Source of the DNA: Aquabacterium commune
Lineage (GTDB): Bacteria > Pseudomonadota > Gammaproteobacteria > Burkholderiales > Burkholderiaceae_C
Assembly: GCF_004362855.1 (NCBI RefSeq)
Contig: NZ_SNXW01000008.1
Location: forward strand, 175,371-239,370
Length of the DNA: 64,000 bases
Direction: 5' to 3'
Shown: in pieces, positions 1 through 6,921 of the stretch
How positions within the stretch are numbered: position 1 is the stretch's first letter
Layout of the letters: each line of letters opens with the position of its first letter
Notes under the pieces: model-generated
Seen by the model: the letters and a program-made list of their open reading frames with translations, nothing else
The model's database searches: none
Told to the model about the DNA's origin: nothing
Translations under genes and position numbers: made by a program

Positions 1-131
1 ATGGCCGCATCCTGGTGGGCTTGCAGGTGCCTGAGAACGAGGCCAAGCGCATCCCCAAGGTGCTGGACAAGCTGGGCTATGTGTACGTGGACGAGACGCG
101 CAACCCTGTGTATCAGTTGTTCCTGCGCTGA
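1..131 (+). CDS. ilvA: threonine ammonia-lyase (IlvA), C-terminal fragment
   Basis: The last 42 codons of a gene that begins before the window, read from base 3. The end of the peptide contains LGYVYVDETRNPVYQLFL, which fits the end of the regulatory ACT-like domain of biosynthetic threonine dehydratase (E. coli IlvA ends with LGYDCHDETNNPAFRFFLAG). The enzyme converts threonine to 2-oxobutanoate, the first step to isoleucine, in the cytoplasm. Only the regulatory end is visible, so activity cannot be judged. It converges on gspC, with 25 bases between the two stop codons. Confidence 0.85.
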   Translation, partial: GRILVGLQVPENEAKRIPKVLDKLGYVYVDETRNPVYQLFLR

Positions 132-156
132 AACACAAGGGTCGCTGGTGTGCGGC

Positions 157-792
157 TCAGGCGCCTTCAGGCGCTGCGAGCGCACCGCTGGCGGCCTCGT
201 GAGGCGGCGCCATGCGCGCAGGCATTTGGCCACTCGTTTGCCCGCCCAGACCTGCCTGGCCTGCCATCGGGCCGCCGGCGCCACCTGACAAGGGCATGGG
301 CGTGCTGCCGTTGACCACGCCTGTGGGCGGGGCCAGCGAGCCTGTGCTGGGGGGAGGCAGCGGCGGGAGGTCCAGCGACACCAGCACGGGCCCTTGGCCT
401 GGGCCGATCTGGGCGCCGCGCTGGTGGATGGCCAGCAGCGTCATCTCGCCATCGATCACGCCGCCGACGCGCACCGCACGCGCTGGTTTGCCGTCGATGG
501 ACAGCAGGGCCACGCCCTGGTCTGTGCCGCTGCGGGGAGCGATCACACCCAGCAGCTTGAGGCGCGCCGACAGTGTGGCCGCCGCGCCCATGTCCACCAC
601 CGGGGCGCCCGGGGTGGCCGTCGCGGGGCCGGTCAGCAGGCGGCGGCTGTCGCCGTGCGCGCCGCCATCCAGCGTGACCGACGAGGCGTTGTAGGGCACA
701 CCCGCGGGACGGGCGATCCAGCGCAGGCCCCAGAAGGCCAGGCTGGCGGCCACGGCGGCCCAAACGAGGAGTGCAAAGAGACGTGATGCCAT
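157..792 (-). CDS. gspC: type II secretion protein C, short form
   Basis: A 211-residue inner-membrane protein. Residues 5-24 form one transmembrane helix; residues about 78-141 match the GspC homology region (LKLLGVIAP, then GVALLSIDGKPARAVRVG), which contacts the secretin periplasmic domains. The rest is a Pro/Gly/Ala-rich tail with no PDZ or coiled-coil domain, so it is shorter than the classical 270-300-residue GspC. The in-frame start 13 codons upstream (831) would add His-rich residues before the helix, so 792 is preferred. It is transcribed divergently from gspG, and the 151 bp between them holds a palindrome (847-861). It links the secretin to the inner-membrane platform. Confidence 0.85.
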   Translation of the reverse strand: MASRLFALLVWAAVAASLAFWGLRWIARPAGVPYNASSVTLDGGAHGDSRRLLTGPATATPGAPVVDMGAAATLSARLKLLGVIAPRSGTDQGVALLSIDGKPARAVRVGGVIDGEMTLLAIHQRGAQIGPGQGPVLVSLDLPPLPPPSTGSLAPPTGVVNGSTPMPLSGGAGGPMAGQAGLGGQTSGQMPARMAPPHEAASGALAAPEGA

Positions 793-846
793 GATGTGGA
801 CATTATGATGGTTGCCAGGCGCATGGTGCATCGAGAAGATGACCGG

Positions 847-861
847 TGAACCCCGGGTTCA
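847..861. promoter_or_regulatory. palindromic operator candidate between gspC and gspG
   Basis: TGAACCC-C-GGGTTCA is a perfect inverted repeat with 7-base arms and a 1-base centre. It lies in the 151-bp region between the divergent gspC and gspG starts, about 80 bases from gspG. Its symmetry and place suggest a repressor or activator site controlling both directions of the secretion cluster. The binding protein is unknown. Confidence 0.4.
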
Positions 862-943
862 TCCCCCGTCGTCGCGGCGGCCCGCTCGGGCATGCTGGCG
901 GCCTTGGTCATGCCGGGCGCTGACTCACACCTTGGACTGGAAC

Positions 944-1402
944 ATGAAGACGTTTGCACATTCTCCGCGCTGGGCCCGCCAGGCGGCGCAGGCCGCACAG
1001 CGCGGCTTCACCCTGATCGAACTGATGGTGGTGCTGGTCATCATCGGCTTGCTGGCCGCACTGATCGTGCCCAACGTGCTGGACCGCGCCGACGACGCCC
1101 GCGTGACCGCCGCGAAAACCGACATCAGCAACCTGACGCAGGCGCTCAAGCTGTATCGCCTGGACAACCAGCGCTACCCGACGGGCGAGCAAGGCCTGCA
1201 GGCCCTGGTGAGCAAGCCCACCGCAACGCCGATCCCCAACAACTGGAAGCCCTACCTCGAGAAGCTGCCCATGGACCCCTGGGGCAAGCCATATCAGTAT
1301 GTGAGCCCGGGTGTGAAGGGCGCGGTCGATGTGTTCAGCTTTGGCGCAGACGGCCAGAGCGGCGGCGAAGGTCGGGACGCCGACATCGGTTCCTGGCAGT
1401 GA
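944..1402 (+). CDS. gspG: type II secretion major pseudopilin GspG
   Basis: A 152-residue pseudopilin. Prepilin peptidase should cut after Gly21 in QRGFTLIELM; the mature protein then starts with Phe and has the expected Glu at position 5, followed by a hydrophobic helix. The C-terminal half has the conserved GspG features (YPTGEQGLQALV, DPWGKPYQYVSPG, DVFSFGADG), including the calcium-site region. The start at 944 fits the short basic leader; upstream in-frame sequence (from 812) has no pilin character. GspG polymerises into the pseudopilus that pushes folded exoproteins through GspD. It heads the gspG-F series and its stop overlaps the gspH start. Confidence 0.95.
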   Translation: MKTFAHSPRWARQAAQAAQRGFTLIELMVVLVIIGLLAALIVPNVLDRADDARVTAAKTDISNLTQALKLYRLDNQRYPTGEQGLQALVSKPTATPIPNNWKPYLEKLPMDPWGKPYQYVSPGVKGAVDVFSFGADGQSGGEGRDADIGSWQ

Positions 1403-1890
1403 CCCTGTCTGGCCGTGACGCCGTCCGGCAGCGTGGCTTCACCCTGCTGGAGTTGATGGTCGTGGTGGCCATGATCGCCATCACCACGGCGGTGGTCAGC
1501 TTCGCCATCCCCGACACCTCGACGACCCGCCTGGAGCGCGAGGCCGCCCGGCTGATCGCGCTGATCGAGTCGGCCCGCACGCAGGCGCGCTCGGGCGCGT
1601 TGACGGTGTTGTGGGTGCCGCAGTCCAAAGGCGACGAGGCCGATTTCCAGTTCCTCGGCCTGCCGCCGGCCTTGATGCCGCCGGTGCGCTGGATGGAGCG
1701 CGAGGTCCGCGCAGAGGTCGTCGGCGGTCGCAGCATCGTGCTGGGGCCCGAGCCCGTGATCGGCGCGCAAAGCATCATCCTGCGCCTGGAAGGCAAGCAA
1801 ATCATCATCGGCACCGACGGCCTGGCGCCTTTCGAAGTCACCACGGGTGAGCCCGCTGGCAATGGCGCAGCCGCGGGGGCGCGGCCATGA
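1399..1890 (+). CDS. gspH: type II secretion minor pseudopilin GspH
   Basis: A 163-residue minor pseudopilin. A GTG start at 1399 overlaps the gspG stop as GTGA and gives a 13-residue leader ending in RQRG, followed by FTLLELMVV with Glu at mature position 5. The rest has the pattern of the GspH/FimT family, with a long N-terminal helix and a beta-rich C-terminal part (SIILRLEGKQIIIGTDG). The reading frame is open far upstream, but that sequence lies inside gspG and is not coding. GspH is part of the pseudopilus tip with GspI, J and K. Its stop overlaps gspI as ATGA. Confidence 0.92.
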   Translation: MTLSGRDAVRQRGFTLLELMVVVAMIAITTAVVSFAIPDTSTTRLEREAARLIALIESARTQARSGALTVLWVPQSKGDEADFQFLGLPPALMPPVRWMEREVRAEVVGGRSIVLGPEPVIGAQSIILRLEGKQIIIGTDGLAPFEVTTGEPAGNGAAAGARP

Positions 1891-2243
1891 CGGCGCGCGG
1901 CATGACCCTCATCGAGGTGCTGGTGGCGCTGGCCATCGTGGCCATCACGCTGACAGCGGGCCTCAAGGCGGCCGGTGGCCTGACGGTCAACGCGCAGCGC
2001 ATGACCGACCTGACCTCGGCGCAGTGGTGCGCAGAGAACCAGCTCACCGCGCTCAAGCTGGGCAAGATCTACCCGCCGGTGGGCGACAGCGATTTCACCT
2101 GCCAGCAAATGGGCCGCCAGTTGCCGGGCCAGATGGTGGTGCGGCCCACGCCCAATGTGAACTTCCGTCGGGTCGATGCGGTGGTGATGGACGAGGCGCA
2201 GCAGCCCATCGTCAAGCTTTCGACCGTGCTGTCGCGGTTCTGA
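1887..2243 (+). CDS. gspI: type II secretion minor pseudopilin GspI
   Basis: A 118-residue minor pseudopilin whose start overlaps the gspH stop (ATGA). The leader is very short (MTARG); cleavage before Met6 gives MTLIEVLVAL with Glu at position 5. The later segment RMTDLTSAQWCAENQLTALKL is typical of GspI. GspI starts assembly of the I-J-K tip complex of the pseudopilus. The next gene, gspJ, starts 9 bases after the stop. Confidence 0.93.
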   Translation: MTARGMTLIEVLVALAIVAITLTAGLKAAGGLTVNAQRMTDLTSAQWCAENQLTALKLGKIYPPVGDSDFTCQQMGRQLPGQMVVRPTPNVNFRRVDAVVMDEAQQPIVKLSTVLSRF

Positions 2244-2252
2244 CGGTCCAGC

Positions 2253-2981
2253 ATGGCGCACACCCCTTTCACCCAACGCGGCTTCACCCTCATCGAGGTG
2301 CTGGTGGCGTTGCTGATTTTGTCGGTGCTGGCCGCGACAGCCTCGAAAGGCATCGACGCCATCAGCACGGCCCGCCAGGTCGCCGATGGCAGCCTGAAGC
2401 AGACGCTGCGTGTGCAGTCGGTGATGACGCAACTCGATGCCGATTTGTCGCAGGTGATCGACACCCAGATTGTCATGGGCATGCAGTTCGACGGCGCCAA
2501 CCTGCGCCTGACGCGCCGCACCTCGGCCGGCGTGCAGGTGGTGGTGTGGACGGTGCGTGAACGCCGCCTGCTGCGCTGGGCCAGCCCCGAAACCTCCCGC
2601 GTGGGCGATTTGCAGGCCTACTGGCGCAACTCCAACCAGTTGCAGGGCCGCGAGGTGGGCACCCTGGTGGCGCTCAATGGCGTGGACCAGTGGCAGGTGT
2701 TCTGCTTCCGCAATGGCAGCTTGAGCAATTGCCAGTCCACGGGCAATGTGGTGCGGGTGCCCACGGCGTCAGCGGCGTCGGGCGCTGGGGGCTCGGGCGG
2801 CAGCACGACTGGCGGCACCACCAGCGGTACAACCGGCGCCACCTCCGGAGAGGGCGCCGTGGCCGCGCTGGCCAACCGCGAGCAGCTGCCGCAGGCCGTG
2901 CGTTCCCAGCTGACGCTGGGCGAGGGCAGCGGCATGGCCGGCATCGTCACGCGCGACATGATGTTGTCGCCTCAGCCATGA
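2253..2981 (+). CDS. gspJ: type II secretion minor pseudopilin GspJ
   Basis: A 242-residue minor pseudopilin. The leader ends in TQRG, and the mature protein begins FTLIEVLVAL with Glu5. The globular domain contains WTVRERRLLRW, as in other GspJ proteins. About residues 170-205 form a low-complexity Ser/Gly/Thr insert (GGSGGSTTGGTTSGTTGATSG), a probable flexible loop not usual in GspJ. It forms the pseudopilus tip with GspI and GspK. Its stop overlaps gspK as ATGA. Confidence 0.92.
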   Translation: MAHTPFTQRGFTLIEVLVALLILSVLAATASKGIDAISTARQVADGSLKQTLRVQSVMTQLDADLSQVIDTQIVMGMQFDGANLRLTRRTSAGVQVVVWTVRERRLLRWASPETSRVGDLQAYWRNSNQLQGREVGTLVALNGVDQWQVFCFRNGSLSNCQSTGNVVRVPTASAASGAGGSGGSTTGGTTSGTTGATSGEGAVAALANREQLPQAVRSQLTLGEGSGMAGIVTRDMMLSPQP

Positions 2982-3997
2982 AGCAACAAGCACCCTTGCA
3001 CCCCCAGCGCGGCGCCGCCCTGCTCATGGCCATGGTCATCGTGACCCTGGTGGCCACGATCGCCTCGTCGATGGTCTGGCAGCAGTGGCGCGCGGTGCAG
3101 GTCGAAGGCGCCGAGCGCGTGCGGGCCCAGGCCACCTGGGTGCTGAGCGGTGCGCTGGACTGGGCGCGGCTCATCCTGCGCGAAGACGCCCGCAATGGCG
3201 GCCCCGATCACCTCGGCGAGCCCTGGGCCATCCCGCTGGCCGAGGCCCGCCTGTCCACCTTCCTCGCGTCTGACAGCAACAACACCGCCGCCGAGGACGC
3301 GCCCGATGCTTTCTTGTCGGGCAAGGTCGATGACGTCACCTCGCGCTACAACTTGCGCAACGTGGTCTCGGCCGATGGCGACGTCGTGCCGGAGGAGCTG
3401 ACGGTGCTCAAGCGCCTGTGCGAGAACGCCGGTCTGCCGCCCGCTTTGGGCGATGGCCTGGCGCAGTCGCTGCGGCGTGCCGTGCTGGCCGCCGTGTCGG
3501 TGCAGTCCGACAACGCCATTTTCCTGGAAAAGCTGGGCGGCGATTCGGCCCGCCAGACCGCGCCGCTGATGCCGCAGACCTTCGACCAGGTGACCTGGCT
3601 GGGCATCGACGCCGCCACCCTGGAGCGCCTGCGCCCCTACCTGACCCTGCTGCCCGAGGGCACGCAGGTCAACGTCAACACGGCGCCGAAAGAGGTGATT
3701 GCCGCGGTGGTGCCCAACCTGGACCTGGCCCGCGCTGCCCGCGTGGTGCAAACCCGCCAGCGCGCCGCCTTCAAAACGACCGACGATGCGCGCGCCACGC
3801 TGGGGGCGGGCAATTGGGACATGGGCCGCCTGAACGTCAAGAGCGATTGGTTCGAGGTGCGCGGCCGCCTGCGCCTGGAAGACAACATCATCGAGCAGCG
3901 TCACCTGGTGCAGCGCACGGGCGACGATGTGACCGTGCGCAACCAGTCGCGCTTCTCCGGGGTCGAGCGTGGCGCAGATCAGCCCCCCAACCCATGA
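2978..3997 (+). CDS. gspK: type II secretion minor pseudopilin GspK
   Basis: A 339-residue tip pseudopilin. The prepilin site is QRG-AALLMAMVIV; position 5 of the mature protein is Met and not Glu, as normal for GspK, which sits at the very tip and needs no Glu5 contact. The large alpha domain typical of GspK follows, with TQVNVNTAPKEVIAAV near residue 230. The open frame extends upstream into gspJ, but the ATG at 2978 gives the correct leader. It is followed by a 165-bp gap before gspL. Confidence 0.93.
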   Translation: MKQQAPLHPQRGAALLMAMVIVTLVATIASSMVWQQWRAVQVEGAERVRAQATWVLSGALDWARLILREDARNGGPDHLGEPWAIPLAEARLSTFLASDSNNTAAEDAPDAFLSGKVDDVTSRYNLRNVVSADGDVVPEELTVLKRLCENAGLPPALGDGLAQSLRRAVLAAVSVQSDNAIFLEKLGGDSARQTAPLMPQTFDQVTWLGIDAATLERLRPYLTLLPEGTQVNVNTAPKEVIAAVVPNLDLARAARVVQTRQRAAFKTTDDARATLGAGNWDMGRLNVKSDWFEVRGRLRLEDNIIEQRHLVQRTGDDVTVRNQSRFSGVERGADQPPNP

Positions 3998-4162
3998 GAT
4001 CCGTGTGGCGCCATGTGCCAAGACGGTATCAATCCTTAAAAGACCGCTATTTCAGCGCTCCTACAATGCCCAAGCGCCTAAGCTTGTGGCACGAGCCATT
4101 TGTGCGGCTTTGCGCCTTCTTTGTGTTTTTGTTCCGCCACCCGATCCAATGACCTCACCGGC
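3998..4162 (+). other. gspK-gspL intergenic region, possible internal promoter
   Basis: This 165-bp gap is the largest inside the secretion series and is more AT-rich than the flanking genes. It holds a TACAAT hexamer at 4062-4067 that could be a -10 element, but I find no good -35 at 16-18 bases spacing. It may give separate expression of gspL-M-N-D-E-F. No terminator hairpin is evident. Confidence 0.25.
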
Positions 4163-5425
4163 ATGAGCCTCCTCATCATCCAACTGCCGACGCGCGCCCG
4201 CCCCCAGGCCGAGGCACCGGCGCCCGATGCCGCTGCCGCCAGCCCGGGGCCGAAGGAGTACAGCTACGTCCTGAGCGCAGACGGCGTGAGCGTGAGCCGC
4301 CAGGGGCGCTGCGTGGCCGCGATGCTGCCGCGCGCCGACAGCGTGGTGGCCGTGATGCCCGCCACCGACCTCAGCTGGCACCAGGTGAGCGTGCCCAAGG
4401 CGCCCGTGGCCCGCTTGCGCGCGGCCTTGGCCGGCATGCTGGAAGAAGTGTTGCTGGACGACCCCGAAGAGCTCCACCTGGCCCTGGCGCCCCAGGCCAA
4501 GGCCGGCGACAAGGCCTGGGTGGCGGTGTGCGACCACACCTGGTTGACCAGCCAGCTCATGGCGCTGGAAAAAGCCAAGCTGCGCCTGGACCGCGTGGTG
4601 CCCGCCGTGGCGCCCGACGAGCCCGCTTCGGCCTATTTCCACGAGGCCCAAGACAGCGCCTCCAGCGAAACCGACGCCAGTGGCGAGATGCTGTTGACCT
4701 GGTCCTCGGCCGATGGCGTGTCCACCTGGCCGGCCACCGGCAGCCTGGCGCGCAGCCTGCTGCCCGAGCCGCTGCCCGTGCAGACCCGTTTCTTCGCCAC
4801 CCCGCCCGTGGCCTCGCCGGCCGAGCGCTGGCTGGGCCGTGCCGTGACGGTGCAGACCCAGGCCGAGCACCTGCTGATGGCGTCGCGCTCGCTGTGGAAC
4901 CTGCTGCAGTTCGAGCTGACGCCGCGCAGCAAAGGCGTGAACGCGCTGTCTGATCAGTGGCGCCGTGTCATGAGCCCGCAGTGGCGCCCGGTCCGTGTCG
5001 GCCTGATGGCGCTGGTGGGGGTGCAGCTGCTGGGGCTCAACCTCTGGGCCTGGCAGCAAAAGCAGCAGCTGCAAGGCAAGCGCACCGAGCTCGTGCGCAT
5101 CCTCAAGCAAGCCCACCCGCAGGTGCAGGTGGTGCTGGACGCGCCCGTGCAGATGCAGCGCGAAACCGAATCCCTGCGGGCTGCCGCGGGCGCCACGGGC
5201 GACAACGACCTCGAGGCCCTGATGGGACTGGTGGCCATGGCCTGGCCGCCTGAGCGCCCGACGACGTTCCTGCAGTACGACGGCACTGCCCTGACCTTGA
5301 TGCCCCCGGCTGGCTGGGGCCCGGACGACCTCACCCAGTTCCGTGCGCGCATGGGCGCCTCGGGCGTGCAGGTCGAGCCCCTGACCGATGGCCGCCTGCA
5401 GGTGCGCCGGGCCCCGCGGGGCTGA
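4163..5425 (+). CDS. gspL: type II secretion inner-membrane protein GspL
   Basis: A 420-residue bitopic membrane protein. Residues 1-270 are the cytoplasmic actin-like domain that binds the GspE ATPase. About residues 277-297 form the only transmembrane helix (VGLMALVGVQLLGLNLWAW), followed by a periplasmic coiled segment and a ferredoxin-like domain. The ATG at 4163 is preferred to the open frame starting at 4100, since only sequence after it looks like GspL (MSLLIIQLP). GspL couples ATP hydrolysis to the inner-membrane platform with GspM, GspF and GspC. Confidence 0.9.
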   Translation: MSLLIIQLPTRARPQAEAPAPDAAAASPGPKEYSYVLSADGVSVSRQGRCVAAMLPRADSVVAVMPATDLSWHQVSVPKAPVARLRAALAGMLEEVLLDDPEELHLALAPQAKAGDKAWVAVCDHTWLTSQLMALEKAKLRLDRVVPAVAPDEPASAYFHEAQDSASSETDASGEMLLTWSSADGVSTWPATGSLARSLLPEPLPVQTRFFATPPVASPAERWLGRAVTVQTQAEHLLMASRSLWNLLQFELTPRSKGVNALSDQWRRVMSPQWRPVRVGLMALVGVQLLGLNLWAWQQKQQLQGKRTELVRILKQAHPQVQVVLDAPVQMQRETESLRAAAGATGDNDLEALMGLVAMAWPPERPTTFLQYDGTALTLMPPAGWGPDDLTQFRARMGASGVQVEPLTDGRLQVRRAPRG

Positions 5426-5446
5426 GGCCGCGCCACGAAAGTCACC

Positions 5447-5962
5447 ATGAGCGAACAAGTCTCCAAGCTCCAATCCCTGCGCGCCGATGGCCTGGCCCGC
5501 TGGGCCGCCATGGCCCCGCGCGAGCGCCGCCTGGCCACCGCCGCGGCCTGGCTGGCCGGCTTGACCTTGCTGGTGCTGGTCGGCGTGCGGCCGGCCTGGC
5601 GCACCCTGTCGCAAGCGCCGCTGCAGTTGCGCGAGGTCGATGCCCAGCTCGACCAGATGCGCCGCCTGGCCGACGAGTCCACCGCCCTGCGTCAGCGTCC
5701 GCCCGTGCCACCGGCCCAGGCCGAAGCCGCCCTCAAGGCCGCCACCGACCGCCTGGGCGCTGGCGCCCGCCTGGCCGTGCAGCCCGACCGCGCCAACCTG
5801 ACCCTGACCAACGTGCCGGGCGAGGCCGTGGCCACCTGGCTGGAAGAAGCCCGTGTGGGCGCGCGCGCCCGCCCGTTGGAGGCCAACCTGCAGCAGGTCA
5901 AGCCGGGCGTGTATTCCGGCACCGTGGTCGTTGCCCTGGCTTCTGCCATGAACAACCGTTGA
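5447..5962 (+). CDS. gspM: type II secretion inner-membrane protein GspM
   Basis: A 171-residue protein with a short cytoplasmic head, one transmembrane helix at about residues 26-46 (TAAAWLAGLTLLVLVGV) and a periplasmic ferredoxin-like domain. The segment MAPRERRLATAAAWLAGL is the usual GspM N-terminal pattern. It starts 21 bases after gspL and is the GspL partner in the platform. Confidence 0.9.
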   Translation: MSEQVSKLQSLRADGLARWAAMAPRERRLATAAAWLAGLTLLVLVGVRPAWRTLSQAPLQLREVDAQLDQMRRLADESTALRQRPPVPPAQAEAALKAATDRLGAGARLAVQPDRANLTLTNVPGEAVATWLEEARVGARARPLEANLQQVKPGVYSGTVVVALASAMNNR

Positions 5963-5988
5963 GGCGCTCCCTGAGCTGATCCCCCCAC

Positions 5989-6918
5989 ATGGCAGGCATC
6001 CCCCTCTTCAACCGACGCCCAGGCTGGATGCGTGGCGCCACCGCGCTCACCACGCGCTGGCTGGAGTCCACGCTTGAGGTGGCGCGTTGGGAAAACATGC
6101 GCCGCGCCGGCCGCCGCTGGGGCTGGTGGGGCGCGGGTGCGGGTGCTGCGCTGGGCCTCATCGTGTTCGCGCCGGCCGCCTGGCTGGCACAGGGCGTGTC
6201 GGCCTTGAGCGACGGCAAGCTGCTGCTGGCCGACGCGTCGGGCACCATCTGGCAGGGCGATGCCGTGGCGGTGCTCACCGGCGGGCGCGGCAGCCGCGAT
6301 GCCCGCGCGCTGCCGGGCCGATTGAATTGGGGCATGCGCGTGGCGGGGGGCGGTTTGCGCCTGTCGCTGCAGCAGGACTGCTGCCTGCCCGTGCCGCTTG
6401 TGCTGCAGGTCAACCCACGCTGGTCTGGCATGCAGGTGCAGGTGGGCAGGCAGGCCGATGCGGCATCCTCTGTGCAACCCGCAGGCGCCACCCACGAGCT
6501 GGGCCACTGGCCCGCTGCCTGGCTGGGCGGCCTGGGCACGCCTTGGAACACCTTGCAGCTCAGCGGCGTGCTGCGCCTGGCCGCCCAAGACCTCCGTTTC
6601 GAATGGGTGCAGGGCCGCCTGCGCCTGTCGGGGCGGGCCGAGATTTCCCTGGACAACGCCGCCTCGCGCCTCACCACCCTGGAGCGCCTGGGCAGCTACC
6701 GCCTGAACGTGGACAGCGATGCCGACGGCCAGGTGCAACTGCGTCTGGGCACCCTGGACGGTGCCCTGCAGCTGTCGGGCACCGGCGGGCTGACCCCCAC
6801 CGGCATGCGCTTTCGCGGCGAAGCCCGCGCCAGCGACACGGACCCGGGCGCGTTGGACAATTTGTTGAACATCATCGGGCGTCGCGAAGGCGACCGTTCC
6901 GTCATTTCGATCGGATAA
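5989..6918 (+). CDS. gspN: type II secretion protein GspN
   Basis: A 309-residue bitopic inner-membrane protein: basic cytoplasmic N-terminus, one transmembrane helix at about residues 44-65, then a periplasmic domain rich in short beta strands (GTIWQGDAVAVLTGG, GRLNWGM), as in the T2SSN family. It is present only in some type II systems and its exact role is unsettled. It lies between gspM and gspD with only 3 bases before the gspD start. Confidence 0.85.
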   Translation: MAGIPLFNRRPGWMRGATALTTRWLESTLEVARWENMRRAGRRWGWWGAGAGAALGLIVFAPAAWLAQGVSALSDGKLLLADASGTIWQGDAVAVLTGGRGSRDARALPGRLNWGMRVAGGGLRLSLQQDCCLPVPLVLQVNPRWSGMQVQVGRQADAASSVQPAGATHELGHWPAAWLGGLGTPWNTLQLSGVLRLAAQDLRFEWVQGRLRLSGRAEISLDNAASRLTTLERLGSYRLNVDSDADGQVQLRLGTLDGALQLSGTGGLTPTGMRFRGEARASDTDPGALDNLLNIIGRREGDRSVISIG

Positions 6919-6921
6919 GGC

